Shown here in pieces: positions 8,750-17,473 of a stretch of 64,000 nt of DNA. The stretch is from Paeniglutamicibacter psychrophenolicus (lineage in GTDB: Bacteria > Actinomycetota > Actinomycetes > Actinomycetales > Micrococcaceae): positions 248,001-312,000 of the forward strand of contig NZ_JAUSSH010000001.1 in assembly GCF_030812255.1 (NCBI RefSeq), read 5' to 3'. A program made the translations under genes and the position numbers. The notes below the pieces were generated by a model. The model was not told the origin of the DNA and ran no database searches. It saw only the letters and a list, made by a program, of their open reading frames with translations. Position 1 is the stretch's first letter. Each line of letters opens with the position of its first letter.

Positions 8750-10240
8750 ATGGCAATCTTTGAGTACACCACGCATCTGCCCCACCCGCGCCAGTTGGTA
8801 TTCGACTGGTTTGCCCGCCCCGGGGCCCTGCCCCGGCTGGCCGCACCCTTTACCGGAACCATCAGGCAGGAACCCGACAAGGGCCTGGCCGTGGGCTCGC
8901 GCGCCGTCATGGACATTGCGGCCCCCGGAACCATGGGCACCTCGTTGGCCGCGGCCGTCGAGACCGGCGCCCGGACCCTCGGGCTTCCCGGGTGGGTGCG
9001 CGCACAAGTCCCGTGGCACGCCAAGCACATCGCCCTGAACCCCGGGCACGACTTCACCGACATCATGGAATCGGGCCCGCTGGCCCGCTGGGAACACCGG
9101 CACCTCTTTGCCGACGACGGCCCCCCGGCAACGCCCGGCACGGTGATGCGCGACGTGGTGGAGTACGAGCTGCCGGTGCTCAACCGGCTGCCGTGGCAGC
9201 AGGCGCAGCGGCTCACCGAGAGGGCCTTCAAGCACGAGCTGATCCAGGTCTTCCGCTACCGCGAACGGATGCTCCGGGCCGACTTGGCCTTCCACGCCGG
9301 CCACCGGGCCCGGCCCCTGGTGGTTGCCGTGGCCGGGGCCTCCGGAATGATCGGCACCCAGCTCTGCGCCCTGCTCGGCGGGGGAGGACACCGCGTGATC
9401 CGGTTGGTCCGGGACCGGGCCGCGGCCGACGGGAAGGAGCGGATCTTCTGGGACCCCGAGAACGCGGTGCTGGACCCGGAGGATTTGCGCGGGGTCGACG
9501 CGGTGGTGAACCTGGCCGGGCACACCATTGGAGGCCGGTTTACGCAGGGAACCAAGGAGTCGATCCGCTCCTCGCGCGTGCTGGGCACCGGTCTGCTTGC
9601 CCGCTCCCTGGCGTCGCTGGCCGGGGACGGGAAGCCGCGCAGCTTCATCGTTGCCTCCGCCATCGGCATCTACGGGGCGAACCCGCACGGCACGTCCCCG
9701 GCCGTGCCGCTGGCCGAGAACGCGAAACCCGGCACCGACTTCCTCGCAGGGGTCTGCACGGCCTGGGAGGAATCCTGCGCGCCGGCCGCCGCGGCGGGCG
9801 TCCGGGTGGTCAATGTGCGCACCGGGCTGGTGCAGTCCCCGGCCGGAGGCGTCCTGGCGCAAATGCTGCCGCTCTACGCCCTGGGCCTGGGCGGGCCCTT
9901 GGCCGCGGACGCCTGGCAGTCCTGGATCGGGCTCGATGACGTGGTGGGCATCTACGCGCACGCGCTGCTGACCGATTCACTGTCCGGGCCGGTCAATGCC
10001 GTGGCACCGAACCCGGTGCAGGGGGGCGAATACGCCAGGGTCCTGGGCAAGGTGGTGCGCCGCCCGGCACGGGTCCCGGTCCCGGCCTTCGGGCCCCGGC
10101 TGCTGCTGGGCCGCGAGGGCGCTGCCGAGCTGGCATTTGCCAACCAGCTGGTGGACAGCGGAAAAATCGAGGCCAGCGGCTACGAATTCCGGCAGCCGGA
10201 CCTGGAATCGGCGTTGCGCCACGTGCTGGGCCGGTCCTGA
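8750..10240 (+). CDS. TIGR01777 family NAD(P)-dependent epimerase with SRPBCC domain
   Basis: About 496 residues in two parts. Residues 1-170 are a SRPBCC (START-like) ligand-binding domain. From about residue 185 an extended SDR-type Rossmann fold begins with V-A-G-A-S-G-M-I-G (NAD(P) binding), followed by NLAGHTIGGR and a C-terminal DUF1731-like end. The SDR portion matches the YfcH/TIGR01777 family; the substrate is unknown. ATGs at 8738 and 8750 are both possible; 8750 has better-spaced purines upstream (GGGATGGG). It converges on the YihY gene with a 13-bp gap. Confidence 0.85.
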   Translation: MAIFEYTTHLPHPRQLVFDWFARPGALPRLAAPFTGTIRQEPDKGLAVGSRAVMDIAAPGTMGTSLAAAVETGARTLGLPGWVRAQVPWHAKHIALNPGHDFTDIMESGPLARWEHRHLFADDGPPATPGTVMRDVVEYELPVLNRLPWQQAQRLTERAFKHELIQVFRYRERMLRADLAFHAGHRARPLVVAVAGASGMIGTQLCALLGGGGHRVIRLVRDRAAADGKERIFWDPENAVLDPEDLRGVDAVVNLAGHTIGGRFTQGTKESIRSSRVLGTGLLARSLASLAGDGKPRSFIVASAIGIYGANPHGTSPAVPLAENAKPGTDFLAGVCTAWEESCAPAAAAGVRVVNVRTGLVQSPAGGVLAQMLPLYALGLGGPLAADAWQSWIGLDDVVGIYAHALLTDSLSGPVNAVAPNPVQGGEYARVLGKVVRRPARVPVPAFGPRLLLGREGAAELAFANQLVDSGKIEASGYEFRQPDLESALRHVLGRS

Positions 10241-10253
10241 GCCAAGGGCTCTG

Positions 10254-11411
10254 CTAACGCCCCGCGCCGTGCCGCCGCCCGGCCAGGTACGCGCCCACGG
10301 CACCGAGGGTCCCGGCCAACAGTCCCCAGGGGATGCGCGGCCCGGGGAGATCCACGTCGGGGTGGGCCTCACCGCCTGCCCGCATCCGCAGCGTCCGGGC
10401 GTCCTGGTGGTCATCGAGCATCGACAGGCGCGCCTTGGCGATCCCGGTGTCGTCGCGGGCAGGCAACGCCAACTCGTCTTCCACGGCCAGGCCCTGGCGC
10501 AGTTCCCGGGCGCGCTCGAGTTCGGCGTCCAGTTCCGAGCCCAGCAGCAGGGAGATGTTCGCCAGCCAGATCCACAGCAGCAGGATGATCACCCCGGCCA
10601 GCGCCCCGTAGCCGCTCTGGTACGTCCCGAACGCCACATAGAAGAAGAACCCCGCGGTGGCCAGCGCCAGCACAAAAAGCGCACCCAGGGACCCGGCGCT
10701 GATCCAGCGGAACTTCGGTTGGCGGATGTTCGGGGTGAAGTGGTAGAGCAGGGCGACCATGAACACGGCGATCAGCACCAGCACGGGCCACTTGGCGATG
10801 TTCCAGGCCAGCAGCGTCGCCTCGCCCAGGCCCAGCACATCCCCGATGGCCCGGGCCACCGGCCCGGAGAGCACCAGCAGGGCCAGGGCGAGCACCGCCA
10901 GGACCACGATCACGAGGGTCAACAGGTACATCTGCGGCCGCAGCTTCCACAGCGGGCGCCCCTCCGTGGTGGCGTAGGTGCGGTTCAGCGCCCTCCCGAA
11001 GGCACCCACGTACGCGGAGGCCGACCACAGGGCACCGAGCAGGCCAACGAGCAAGGCCCATCCCGCTCCGGTCTGCTCGCCGAGTTGCTTCAGCAGCGCC
11101 TCGGCATTCGTTTGCATCTCGGGGGTGCTGACCGTGCCGATGGCCTGGACCATCCAGTCCCGGGCCTCGGCCCCGCCGCTGATCAGGGAGAGCAGCGAGA
11201 GCATCGCCAGCAGCCCGGGCACCAGGGACAGGACCGCGTAGTAGGTCAGTGCGGCGGCCAGGTCGGTGGCCCCGTCGCGGGAAAACTCGCGCACGGTGCG
11301 CTTCACGGCATAGAGCCATGAATCCCGGCGCAACGTCAGATCGTGGTGTTGTGGTTTCTCCACTGGGGAAATCACCGGCTTTCGGAGGGCTTGGCTTGGG
11401 CTTTTTCCCAC
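10254..11411 (-). CDS. YihY/BrkB family inner membrane protein
   Basis: A 385-residue protein with six or more transmembrane segments and family hallmarks: a cytoplasmic N-terminus with REFSRDGATDLAAALTYYAV, then SLVPGLLAMLSLLSLI, and PNIRQPKFRWISAGSLGAL in the middle. The C-terminal tail carries a short hydrophilic extension. The YihY/BrkB family was once called ribonuclease BN, which is not correct for this family; some members export virulence factors or act in envelope functions. The exact role is unknown. It lies 18 bp downstream of the EamA gene on the same strand. Confidence 0.87.
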   Translation of the reverse strand: MGKSPSQALRKPVISPVEKPQHHDLTLRRDSWLYAVKRTVREFSRDGATDLAAALTYYAVLSLVPGLLAMLSLLSLISGGAEARDWMVQAIGTVSTPEMQTNAEALLKQLGEQTGAGWALLVGLLGALWSASAYVGAFGRALNRTYATTEGRPLWKLRPQMYLLTLVIVVLAVLALALLVLSGPVARAIGDVLGLGEATLLAWNIAKWPVLVLIAVFMVALLYHFTPNIRQPKFRWISAGSLGALFVLALATAGFFFYVAFGTYQSGYGALAGVIILLLWIWLANISLLLGSELDAELERARELRQGLAVEDELALPARDDTGIAKARLSMLDDHQDARTLRMRAGGEAHPDVDLPGPRIPWGLLAGTLGAVGAYLAGRRHGAGR

Positions 11412-11429
11412 CCTACGGCCTTGGACGCC

Positions 11430-12308
11430 TCAGCGCAGGGAACGCGTGGCGCGAAATCCGTCGGCGGCCAGCAGGACCAGGGCCAGGATGATCGGTGCGT
11501 AGGTGAAGGCATCGCGGGCGACGAGCTGTTCGCCCATGGCCACCGCGGCCACCAGCAGCAGCACCGGTTCGACGTAGCTCAGCAGCCCGAACACCGACAG
11601 GGACAGCAGCGAGGCGGCGCCCAGGTAGAGGAACATGGCCACTGCCCCCAGCACTCCGATGGAGAACACCGGCAGCAGTTCGGCCCCGGTCCCGCGCGCC
11701 CCGGTGAGGATGAACCAGAGCGCCAGCGGGGTCAGCAGCAGGATCTCCAGGGTGAAGGCGGCATTGGATTCGAAGCGTGCCCGTCGCCTGGCGGCGAAGT
11801 AGATGGGGTAGCCCAGGCAGATCAGCAACGTGGGCCAGGCCAGCCCTCCGGCGAAGACCAATTGGTGTGCCACCCCGAGAGCCGCCAGCGCCACCGCGAT
11901 CTTCTGTCCCTGGGAGATCCGCTCGGCGAAGGCCGCCCGCCCCACCACGACCATGACCAGCGGCAGCAGGAAATAGCCCAGCGAGGTTGCCAGGGCATAC
12001 CCGTTCATGGGTGCGTACATGAACAGCCAGAGCTGGACGCCGACCAGGGCACTGGCGATGACCCCGAAGAACAGCAGCGAGGGCCGGGCCCTGATGCGTC
12101 CGAGCAGGGCCAGCATCTGGGCCCGGCGGGAGGGAACCAAGGCGTAGACCGGGGCGATGATCCCCAGGGTCAGCACGATCCGCCAGCCGTAGACCTCCGT
12201 GTGCCCGATGTCCTTGAGGGACCCGGAGACCAGGAAGATCGCGGCGAACAACGCCGAGGCAACAAGGGAGGCAAGAACGCCACGATTCAATATGACGCTC
12301 CAACACAA
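11430..12308 (-). CDS. EamA/RarD-type drug/metabolite transporter
   Basis: A 292-residue, ten-helix membrane protein. The RarD-like signature is VYGWRIVLTLGI near residue 40, with the paired EamA repeats and SLGYFLLPLVMV near residue 135. RarD-family proteins are predicted metabolite or drug exporters. The start is a TTG at 12308; a second TTG at about 12290 (MNRGVLASLV) is equally plausible since helix 1 starts just after it. It is co-oriented with the YihY gene downstream. Confidence 0.82.
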   Translation of the reverse strand: MCWSVILNRGVLASLVASALFAAIFLVSGSLKDIGHTEVYGWRIVLTLGIIAPVYALVPSRRAQMLALLGRIRARPSLLFFGVIASALVGVQLWLFMYAPMNGYALATSLGYFLLPLVMVVVGRAAFAERISQGQKIAVALAALGVAHQLVFAGGLAWPTLLICLGYPIYFAARRRARFESNAAFTLEILLLTPLALWFILTGARGTGAELLPVFSIGVLGAVAMFLYLGAASLLSLSVFGLLSYVEPVLLLVAAVAMGEQLVARDAFTYAPIILALVLLAADGFRATRSLR

Positions 12309-12560
12309 GACGGGAATCGACCAAGGCTTTCAGTCTAGCTTCGTTCCGCGGGGGAGGAATCCCGGCGTTAGGCCGCAGGTGCGCGGATTGGCCCCTTGGG
12401 GCAACACCGCCGCCTTGCGCCTCACCGGGCTTCCGGGGTTTCGGGAGGCGACTGGATTGCCCGTCGTTCCCGCGAGCCTGTGTCCTCGCGGACGCCAGCC
12501 TTCTTCCCTCCGCTTGGGGAAGCTGGCTGACTTGTATTGTGGGGCACCTTGATGCCTGCG

Positions 12561-12594
12561 GCGCCGCGCTCCGAAGCACCTTCGGCTGCGGCGC
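12561..12594. other. Strong two-tier hairpin in a 400-bp gene-free stretch
   Basis: The interval 12309-12705 has no believable gene. It contains a long near-perfect inverted repeat: GCGCCGC (12561-12567) pairs with GCGGCGC (12588-12594), and inside it CCGAAG-CAC-CTTCGG forms a second stem. There is no U-run, so it is not a standard intrinsic terminator for either strand. It may act as a transcription barrier or a repetitive-element remnant at the left edge of the stress island. Confidence 0.4.
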
Positions 12595-12705
12595 ATCGCT
12601 TTCACGGCGGCGCGGGCATGGGCGGGGAGAGTGACCGTGCGGGCCGCCTGGCCACCGGAGCAAGCGGAGTCCCTGGCCGGACCTTGGCGGCCGCAAACCT
12701 TCGGG

Positions 12706-13158
12706 TTAAACCTGGGCGCCGCGTCCACCGGTGTCCGGCGGCAGGTCACGGTTGGAGGTGCGGCCGGTCCCCGGTGCGATTTCGAGCATGAGGAACACGA
12801 AGACCAATTCGAGCGTGCCGAGGCCGAAGTAGATGGTTTGCAGGAACGAATACTCGAGGATGATCGCCAGTTCCACAAACACCCAAATGATCATCCCGAA
12901 TCCCGCAATGGCGGCCCATCGCATGGATGCGCGGCGGTGGGCCATCAGCGAGCCGGCCGCAACAACCTGGGTGCCGCCGACGACCACTCCCAAGATGATC
13001 CCGGGAACCAGGAAAGAGCCAAAGGGACTGCCCTGAAGGTATTCCAGGGGAACACCCGCGCCCTTGAAGACGATGGCCATTACAGCACCGGCAAAGGCGG
13101 ACACCGAGCCAAAGAGCAGGAGCACCAGGAGCGCGGTCCGTGTGGCGCCGCCGTTCAT
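12706..13158 (-). CDS. Four-helix membrane protein, unrecognised
   Basis: A 150-residue protein with four predicted transmembrane helices and a short polar C-terminal tail. No motif identifies a function. Its ATG (13158) overlaps the flavodoxin stop in an ATGA, so the two are translationally coupled. With the membrane protein at 13734-14225 it forms a three-gene unit (membrane protein, flavodoxin, membrane protein) under a DosR-like box. This suggests a role in a membrane redox or stress function, by context only. Confidence 0.65.
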   Translation of the reverse strand: MNGGATRTALLVLLLFGSVSAFAGAVMAIVFKGAGVPLEYLQGSPFGSFLVPGIILGVVVGGTQVVAAGSLMAHRRASMRWAAIAGFGMIIWVFVELAIILEYSFLQTIYFGLGTLELVFVFLMLEIAPGTGRTSNRDLPPDTGGRGAQV

Positions 13159-13697
13159 TCGCTGCCTCCCGGTGCGTCCGGAGGTGTCGTGCGCAAGCGC
13201 GCGCCCCATTCCTGCGCCCGTTGTTCTTCACCCGCGAGCAGATGCGTAGCCTTGTCAACAAGGAAGCTCTCGGGCGGGGCCGCCAGCTCGAATCCCGATT
13301 TCCGCAACAACCTCGATATGCCCTTGGACGCCCGGCCGGTCAGCAGGGGCGCCGCGTCGAAGCGTGTGTCGAAGGCTGCTGCCATGCCTCCCGCACGGGA
13401 AAAGGAAGCAAGCCATTCGCGGATTCCTTCCCCTGCCGCGTCCGGCTCCAGCAGCAAACCACCCGCGAGGTCGGATGCTGCAGTCCGGGCTGCGTTGCGG
13501 GTCGATTCCCGGCTCATGGCATGCACATGGGTGGGGCCACCCACGACGAGCAGATCGAGGTCCCCGGGGTCGATTGCTTCGGTGTTGGACACCGGTAGAA
13601 CGGGCACGTTTCCTGCCGGGTCGATGCCGCGCGCAATGGCTTCGGCGACATGCCGTGTGTTGCCGTACATGGACTCGTAAACAACGATTGCACGCAT
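13155..13697 (-). CDS. Flavodoxin-family protein
   Basis: A 180-residue protein starting RAIVVYESMYGNTRHVAEAI, the FMN phosphate-binding loop of flavodoxins (Y-E-S-x-Y-G-N-T). A second flavin-contact region, LVVGGPTHVHAMSR, is near residue 50. Flavodoxins bind FMN and carry low-potential electrons; this one also resembles protoporphyrinogen-oxidase/flavodoxin-like stress proteins. The ATG start at 13697 follows the ribosome binding site GGAGCGAAAG. It is coupled by a 4-bp overlap to the downstream membrane protein. Confidence 0.85.
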   Translation of the reverse strand: MRAIVVYESMYGNTRHVAEAIARGIDPAGNVPVLPVSNTEAIDPGDLDLLVVGGPTHVHAMSRESTRNAARTAASDLAGGLLLEPDAAGEGIREWLASFSRAGGMAAAFDTRFDAAPLLTGRASKGISRLLRKSGFELAAPPESFLVDKATHLLAGEEQRAQEWGARLRTTPPDAPGGSE

Positions 13698-13733
13698 CTT
13701 TCGCTCCTGATCGGTGTGTAAGGGATAAAGGGA

Positions 13734-14225
13734 CTATCTTTGGTTCCCGAGCCGTGGACCTGAGGCCACGGCGGTTCGCAGGAGAACAATGATCTCCACG
13801 ACCACACCGAGGACACATCCGGCGATGGCCACCACAATCAGCACCCGTGTCACCAGACCCCAGTCGATGCCGAGGCTGTCGAATTCGAATGGAAAGAGCC
13901 TCCACAACCGGGTTAGCACGGCCAACGCGAAGACGCTCGTGACGATGTCTCCCATGGCCTTGACCCAGGCGATGTCCAGGACCAGATTGATGAAGTTCAC
14001 CACTGCGCCGGCGATCAGTGCGGCCACCAACAAGCCGATGACCTGCTGGGTTTCCTCGGTGAGGAAACCCAATGCATGCCAGCCCGGCGAACCGGTGACA
14101 AGGAACACCAACACGACGTTCACCAGTACGGCGACAAGGTAGCCGCCCCTCCGGGCTCCACCGCGATTTCGATCCTTCGGCCCCCAGCTTGCCCGATTCC
14201 CCATGTCCTTGGCCATATGCACCAT
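13734..14225 (-). CDS. Four-helix membrane protein, first gene of flavodoxin operon
   Basis: A 163-residue protein with a basic, Gly/Arg-rich cytoplasmic N-terminus and about four transmembrane helices (residues about 29-45, 62-85, 90-108, 128-150). No enzymatic motif is seen. The start is the ATG at 14225, with ACGAGCACC just upstream; an in-frame ATG at 14216 is an alternative. A DosR-like box centred about 35 bp upstream suggests hypoxic control of this and the two following genes. Confidence 0.6.
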   Translation of the reverse strand: MVHMAKDMGNRASWGPKDRNRGGARRGGYLVAVLVNVVLVFLVTGSPGWHALGFLTEETQQVIGLLVAALIAGAVVNFINLVLDIAWVKAMGDIVTSVFALAVLTRLWRLFPFEFDSLGIDWGLVTRVLIVVAIAGCVLGVVVEIIVLLRTAVASGPRLGNQR

Positions 14226-14252
14226 GGTGCTCGTGAACCGCGGCCAACCATA

Positions 14253-14266
14253 GGGCCGAAGGTCAT
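14253..14266 (-). promoter_or_regulatory. DosR-like box
   Basis: On the minus strand it reads ATGACCTTCGGCCC. The right half GGCCC, with the CTTC centre, matches the mycobacterial DosR box variants well; the left half ATGAC differs at two positions from GGGAC. It is 28 bp upstream of the ATG of the flavodoxin operon, a position expected for an activator site. Function is inferred. Confidence 0.45.
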
Positions 14267-14342
14267 ATCAGGGCCCACTCATCGCGGGTACCAGCGGCGC
14301 AATCCCGGGTTGGCCTGACCCCGGTTGCCCCGGTAATGGTCC

Positions 14343-15890
14343 TCAGGACGCCGGGTTCTCCGTCCCGGGCGGGTGGGGCCGGGCAAGTGCCGGTTCGTCA
14401 GGTCCCTGGTCGAGCCGGAACGGCGGGTACTCGTCGCGGAACAGCGCGGCGTATGTCACCACACGGAAGATCCAGCGGTTGATGCCGACCACGAGGTTGA
14501 AGAGTCCCACGGGATATCGTGCCGTGAACAGCAACGCAAAGCCGGCAATGACGACCAACGCGACCACGAGTGAAATGCCGTTGCGTTCGGTGTCGGTGTC
14601 CCAGCCATAATTCCAGCCGTGCCTCCATCCGGAATTCCCAGTAGCGACCGGTGCGCTGATTGCACCAAGAATCAGATAGTGCGGAATCGCCAACAGCCAC
14701 CACTTGACGAGGACCAGCCCTCGGTTGAGCCGCTCAGGATAATCGATGTCGAAGTCGGCAGGGTAGTCGGTCCTGGCCAAGGTGAAGGGCGGGTATCGGT
14801 CTGTGCCGAGGGCCGAATACGAATAGAAACCCACGCGCCAGGTCCAGCGCAGCACCCCGACGTTGAAGCCAAACAGCGCATGTGGGTACCTGCCGGTGAA
14901 GAGAATCGCGAAGCCCGCAATCAATGTCGTGACGGCGAAGGCGAGCCAGAGGAACGCCAGCACCACGTAATGCGGGATGGCGAGTAGCCACTTCACCAGC
15001 CACAACCCCCGTGAGGGGTTCCCGTCAAGCCGACCGTAAAGGTGCGCGGGGAAGACCCCGCCCGTCGCGTGCACCTGGCCCCCTTGCGCGGCCGCCGGGG
15101 AAGGTATTGCGGGGAAGGACTCAGCACGCGCCGTGTTGCGGATGGCTGGGTTGCGGCGTCCCAAGACGACAGCGCCGATGATTAGCATCGGCACACCAAT
15201 GGCCAGCAGCACCGCGCCCACGATGATCAGGGTTGAGGCGATCGGAGCGAGCAGATCGCTGCGCACTCCGACAGCAAGGTCTGTCGTGACGCCGGGCGTA
15301 CCATCTGCATTCATCACCACAACGCCCCATTGCCCCGGAGAAAGGTTCCACTGGATCTCCTGCAAGCCCGGGCCCGTGGCCGACGCCGCCCAGAATTGCT
15401 GTTTCGCCGGTGGCGCAGGAGTCCGGGTGCCGGCGGAATCCAGGTACTCGACGGCGAAGGGGTGGTAGCTGACGCTGCCTATTTCGGCATGCTTGACTCC
15501 CGCGAGGTAGCGGTCGATGTCGGCCATGGGAGCAATTCCGATGAAGATATTGGAATCGGTCGATTTGGCACCCAATCGAAGGGTTGCAAGGTCGAAGGGC
15601 AAGTTCCGCGCTGCCGGATCAGTTCCGGACACCTCCCCGGGTGGGGAAGTCAATGCGTATCCCGGGGTGCTGAAGGTCTCCGTCGGCACCGAGAAGTACC
15701 CTTCGCTGTCACGGAACTGGTTGGCGCTGGCGGCGAAGATGCCCCCGGTCAGCACCGCGCCGCCCACAAGGGTAAAGAGGATTCCGAATGCAAGGAGCAG
15801 CGCACCCTGCGTTCCGTTGCCCCGGGGCGACGGCTGTCTGGACGCAGGCCCCGGGTTCCCTGCGGGTGGGTTTCCTGGTTCCTGTGTCAT
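14343..15890 (-). CDS. DUF4389 membrane protein (two tandem DUF4389 units)
   Basis: A 515-residue membrane protein. There is a Pro/Gly-rich N-terminus, then one helix (about 28-52) and an extracytoplasmic segment of about 170 residues ending in a second helix (about 215-240). Two DUF4389 repeats follow from about residue 275, each with R-G-L-x-L-V-K-W-x-L-A-I-P-H-Y, A-I-L-F-T-G-R-Y-P and an F-N-V-G-V-x-R-W motif. The family is common in actinobacterial stress islands but its function is not established. A DosR-like palindrome lies 37 bp upstream. Confidence 0.8.
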   Translation of the reverse strand: MTQEPGNPPAGNPGPASRQPSPRGNGTQGALLLAFGILFTLVGGAVLTGGIFAASANQFRDSEGYFSVPTETFSTPGYALTSPPGEVSGTDPAARNLPFDLATLRLGAKSTDSNIFIGIAPMADIDRYLAGVKHAEIGSVSYHPFAVEYLDSAGTRTPAPPAKQQFWAASATGPGLQEIQWNLSPGQWGVVVMNADGTPGVTTDLAVGVRSDLLAPIASTLIIVGAVLLAIGVPMLIIGAVVLGRRNPAIRNTARAESFPAIPSPAAAQGGQVHATGGVFPAHLYGRLDGNPSRGLWLVKWLLAIPHYVVLAFLWLAFAVTTLIAGFAILFTGRYPHALFGFNVGVLRWTWRVGFYSYSALGTDRYPPFTLARTDYPADFDIDYPERLNRGLVLVKWWLLAIPHYLILGAISAPVATGNSGWRHGWNYGWDTDTERNGISLVVALVVIAGFALLFTARYPVGLFNLVVGINRWIFRVVTYAALFRDEYPPFRLDQGPDEPALARPHPPGTENPAS

Positions 15891-15926
15891 GGGACCCAGC
15901 GTGCCGGGTGGCAGCCTTGGGCAGAA

Positions 15927-15940
15927 GGGACCAAGGTCCC
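15927..15940. promoter_or_regulatory. DosR-like box, perfect palindrome
   Basis: GGGACCAAGGTCCC has perfectly complementary six-base arms around a two-base centre and is the closest match in the window to the DosR consensus (GGGAC-N4-GTCCC). It lies 37 bp upstream of the DUF4389 start. The rest of the 478-bp gap 15891-16368 contains no gene that I can support. Confidence 0.6.
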
Positions 15941-16368
15941 AAAGGGCAAGGTGGGATTCTCCAGGCGGTTGCGGCCTTGGATTGGGAATATGTCCGGATG
16001 CCGGCGACGTAACGGAAATGCTTCAAGACGAGGTGAACTCTAGCGCCCGTCCCGCGCCGCCGCACAGGACTTGGGCCGTTGGGGGCAGCTACGGCGTGGA
16101 TCCGTCGAACCGCAGCAAGATCGCGGCACGGCTGGGTGCATCGTCCTTCGGGTGTGCCGTCGGTCGTGACCGGTGCAACCACTAACCCAGACCACAAGCG
16201 GCCTGTTGCCTCCCTCTCCGCAGGGCCGCGATTTCGTGGACTTCTGCATTCCCGTGACCGGAACCTCGGTGCCTGTGCCGGAAATAGGCCATTGCCTCTG
16301 GTCGCCCGGTGTGGGGAAGGAATCGGCCTTGGGAACCGGGCGGCAAAGTGTGGGGTGTTTCCCTGGCC

Positions 16369-17118
16369 TCAAGCCATATAGGAGACGGGTGTGCTGACCG
16401 CCGGCCCGACCTTTGCAAGACGATTCCGAAGGAACAGAATGTAGGGGATCATCACGACCGCGATGATCCCCACCGTGATTGAATCCCCGAGCACGGAGTG
16501 TGCGGTGATCGTGCCGCTGATGTTGAACAAGACGTGGAATGCAACGCCGGGCATGATGCTTCCGGTGAGCGCCACGCAGTATGCCAGGGCGATGCCGATG
16601 AGCACTGCCGCGACCACCTGCAGGGCCTGGTCGGTGAGCGAGTACCCGCGCAGGAGGTTGACGATGTGCCCGAGGCCGAAGGTGACTCCCGAAATAATGA
16701 TCGCGCGATTGAGGCTGCCGCGCATCCTGAGCGCCTGGAGCAGAAAGCCACGGAACAGGAGCTCCTCGATGAATCCGACGGCCGCCATCAGGAGAATCGC
16801 GTAGACAATGATTTGCAGGTCAAGATCGGCTGCCAATCCCTTGGCGTACTCCAGAAAAGCGATCGCCAAGAGCGGGAGGTAGAAAAGCACGGCTGGCAGC
16901 GTGCCGCTCTGCACGGATCGCACTCCGTAGAACGCGAGCCGACCGCCAACCCGCAGATAGACGACCAGCACGATCGACAGGGCGATGAGCACGAAGCTGG
17001 TAAACCCGGGGAAGCCGAGTTCCTCCCCGAGTAAGTCGCCGATGTTGACGGCTACGATGTAGATCGCAATCCAGATCAGTGCATGCCCGATGGGCTTGGT
17101 GTCCTGCAGCTTGCGCAT
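16369..17118 (-). CDS. CPBP family intramembrane (CAAX-type) glutamic endopeptidase
   Basis: A 249-residue membrane protein with about seven to eight helices. The ABI/CPBP motif 1, E-E-L-L-F-R-G-F (E-E-x-x-x-R), is near residue 120, and motif 2, F-G-L-G-H-I, near residue 157. These provide the catalytic Glu and metal- or proton-binding His of Rce1-like proteases. In bacteria such proteins act in peptide maturation or immunity, or are of unknown role. The start ATG at 17118 is preceded by GGAGGATTCTC, a good ribosome binding site. It is divergent from pta. Confidence 0.85.
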   Translation of the reverse strand: MRKLQDTKPIGHALIWIAIYIVAVNIGDLLGEELGFPGFTSFVLIALSIVLVVYLRVGGRLAFYGVRSVQSGTLPAVLFYLPLLAIAFLEYAKGLAADLDLQIIVYAILLMAAVGFIEELLFRGFLLQALRMRGSLNRAIIISGVTFGLGHIVNLLRGYSLTDQALQVVAAVLIGIALAYCVALTGSIMPGVAFHVLFNISGTITAHSVLGDSITVGIIAVVMIPYILFLRNRLAKVGPAVSTPVSYMA

Positions 17119-17239
17119 GAGAATCCTCCGAGGGATGACCGCGGGTGCGGGTGTTGGCCAGACTACGTCAGATTAAGTGATTTGAGGGTTCTCGCAGCTC
17201 TGGTTGGCGGTGAAGGGTTGAATGCCCGATGGTGGAACC

Positions 17240-17260
17240 GTCAACGATCAAACCGTTGAC
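17240..17260. promoter_or_regulatory. Inverted repeat upstream of pta
   Basis: GTCAACG-N7-CGTTGAC, a perfect 7-7-7 inverted repeat in the divergent region between the CPBP protease and pta. It has no U-run and sits where an operator would sit. The binding protein is unknown. Confidence 0.35.
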
Positions 17261-17332
17261 CTGGATGGAAGCGTTGCTCCAGCCCCGATGACGGCGCTCG
17301 CCGAACCTGCTCTTCCACCATGCCGCCGGCCC

Positions 17333-17346
17333 GTGACTTAGGGCAC
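17333..17346 (+). promoter_or_regulatory. DosR-like box upstream of pta
   Basis: GTGACTTAGGGCAC differs at two positions from GGGACTTAGGGCCC. A closely related site with the same TTAG centre occurs at 44377. It lies about 130 bp before the chosen pta start. Weaker than the other sites. Confidence 0.35.
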
Positions 17347-17473
17347 TGGCCGATGATCGGGTTTGCGGTCATCCTGAGAGGGAAGGACAGTTTCGGACAC
17401 GCAGCGATTGCCACTGCGTTCGGCACTGGCCCGCGAAATCCGGAATCAGCTTCTGAAGGCGAGAGTATTCATC

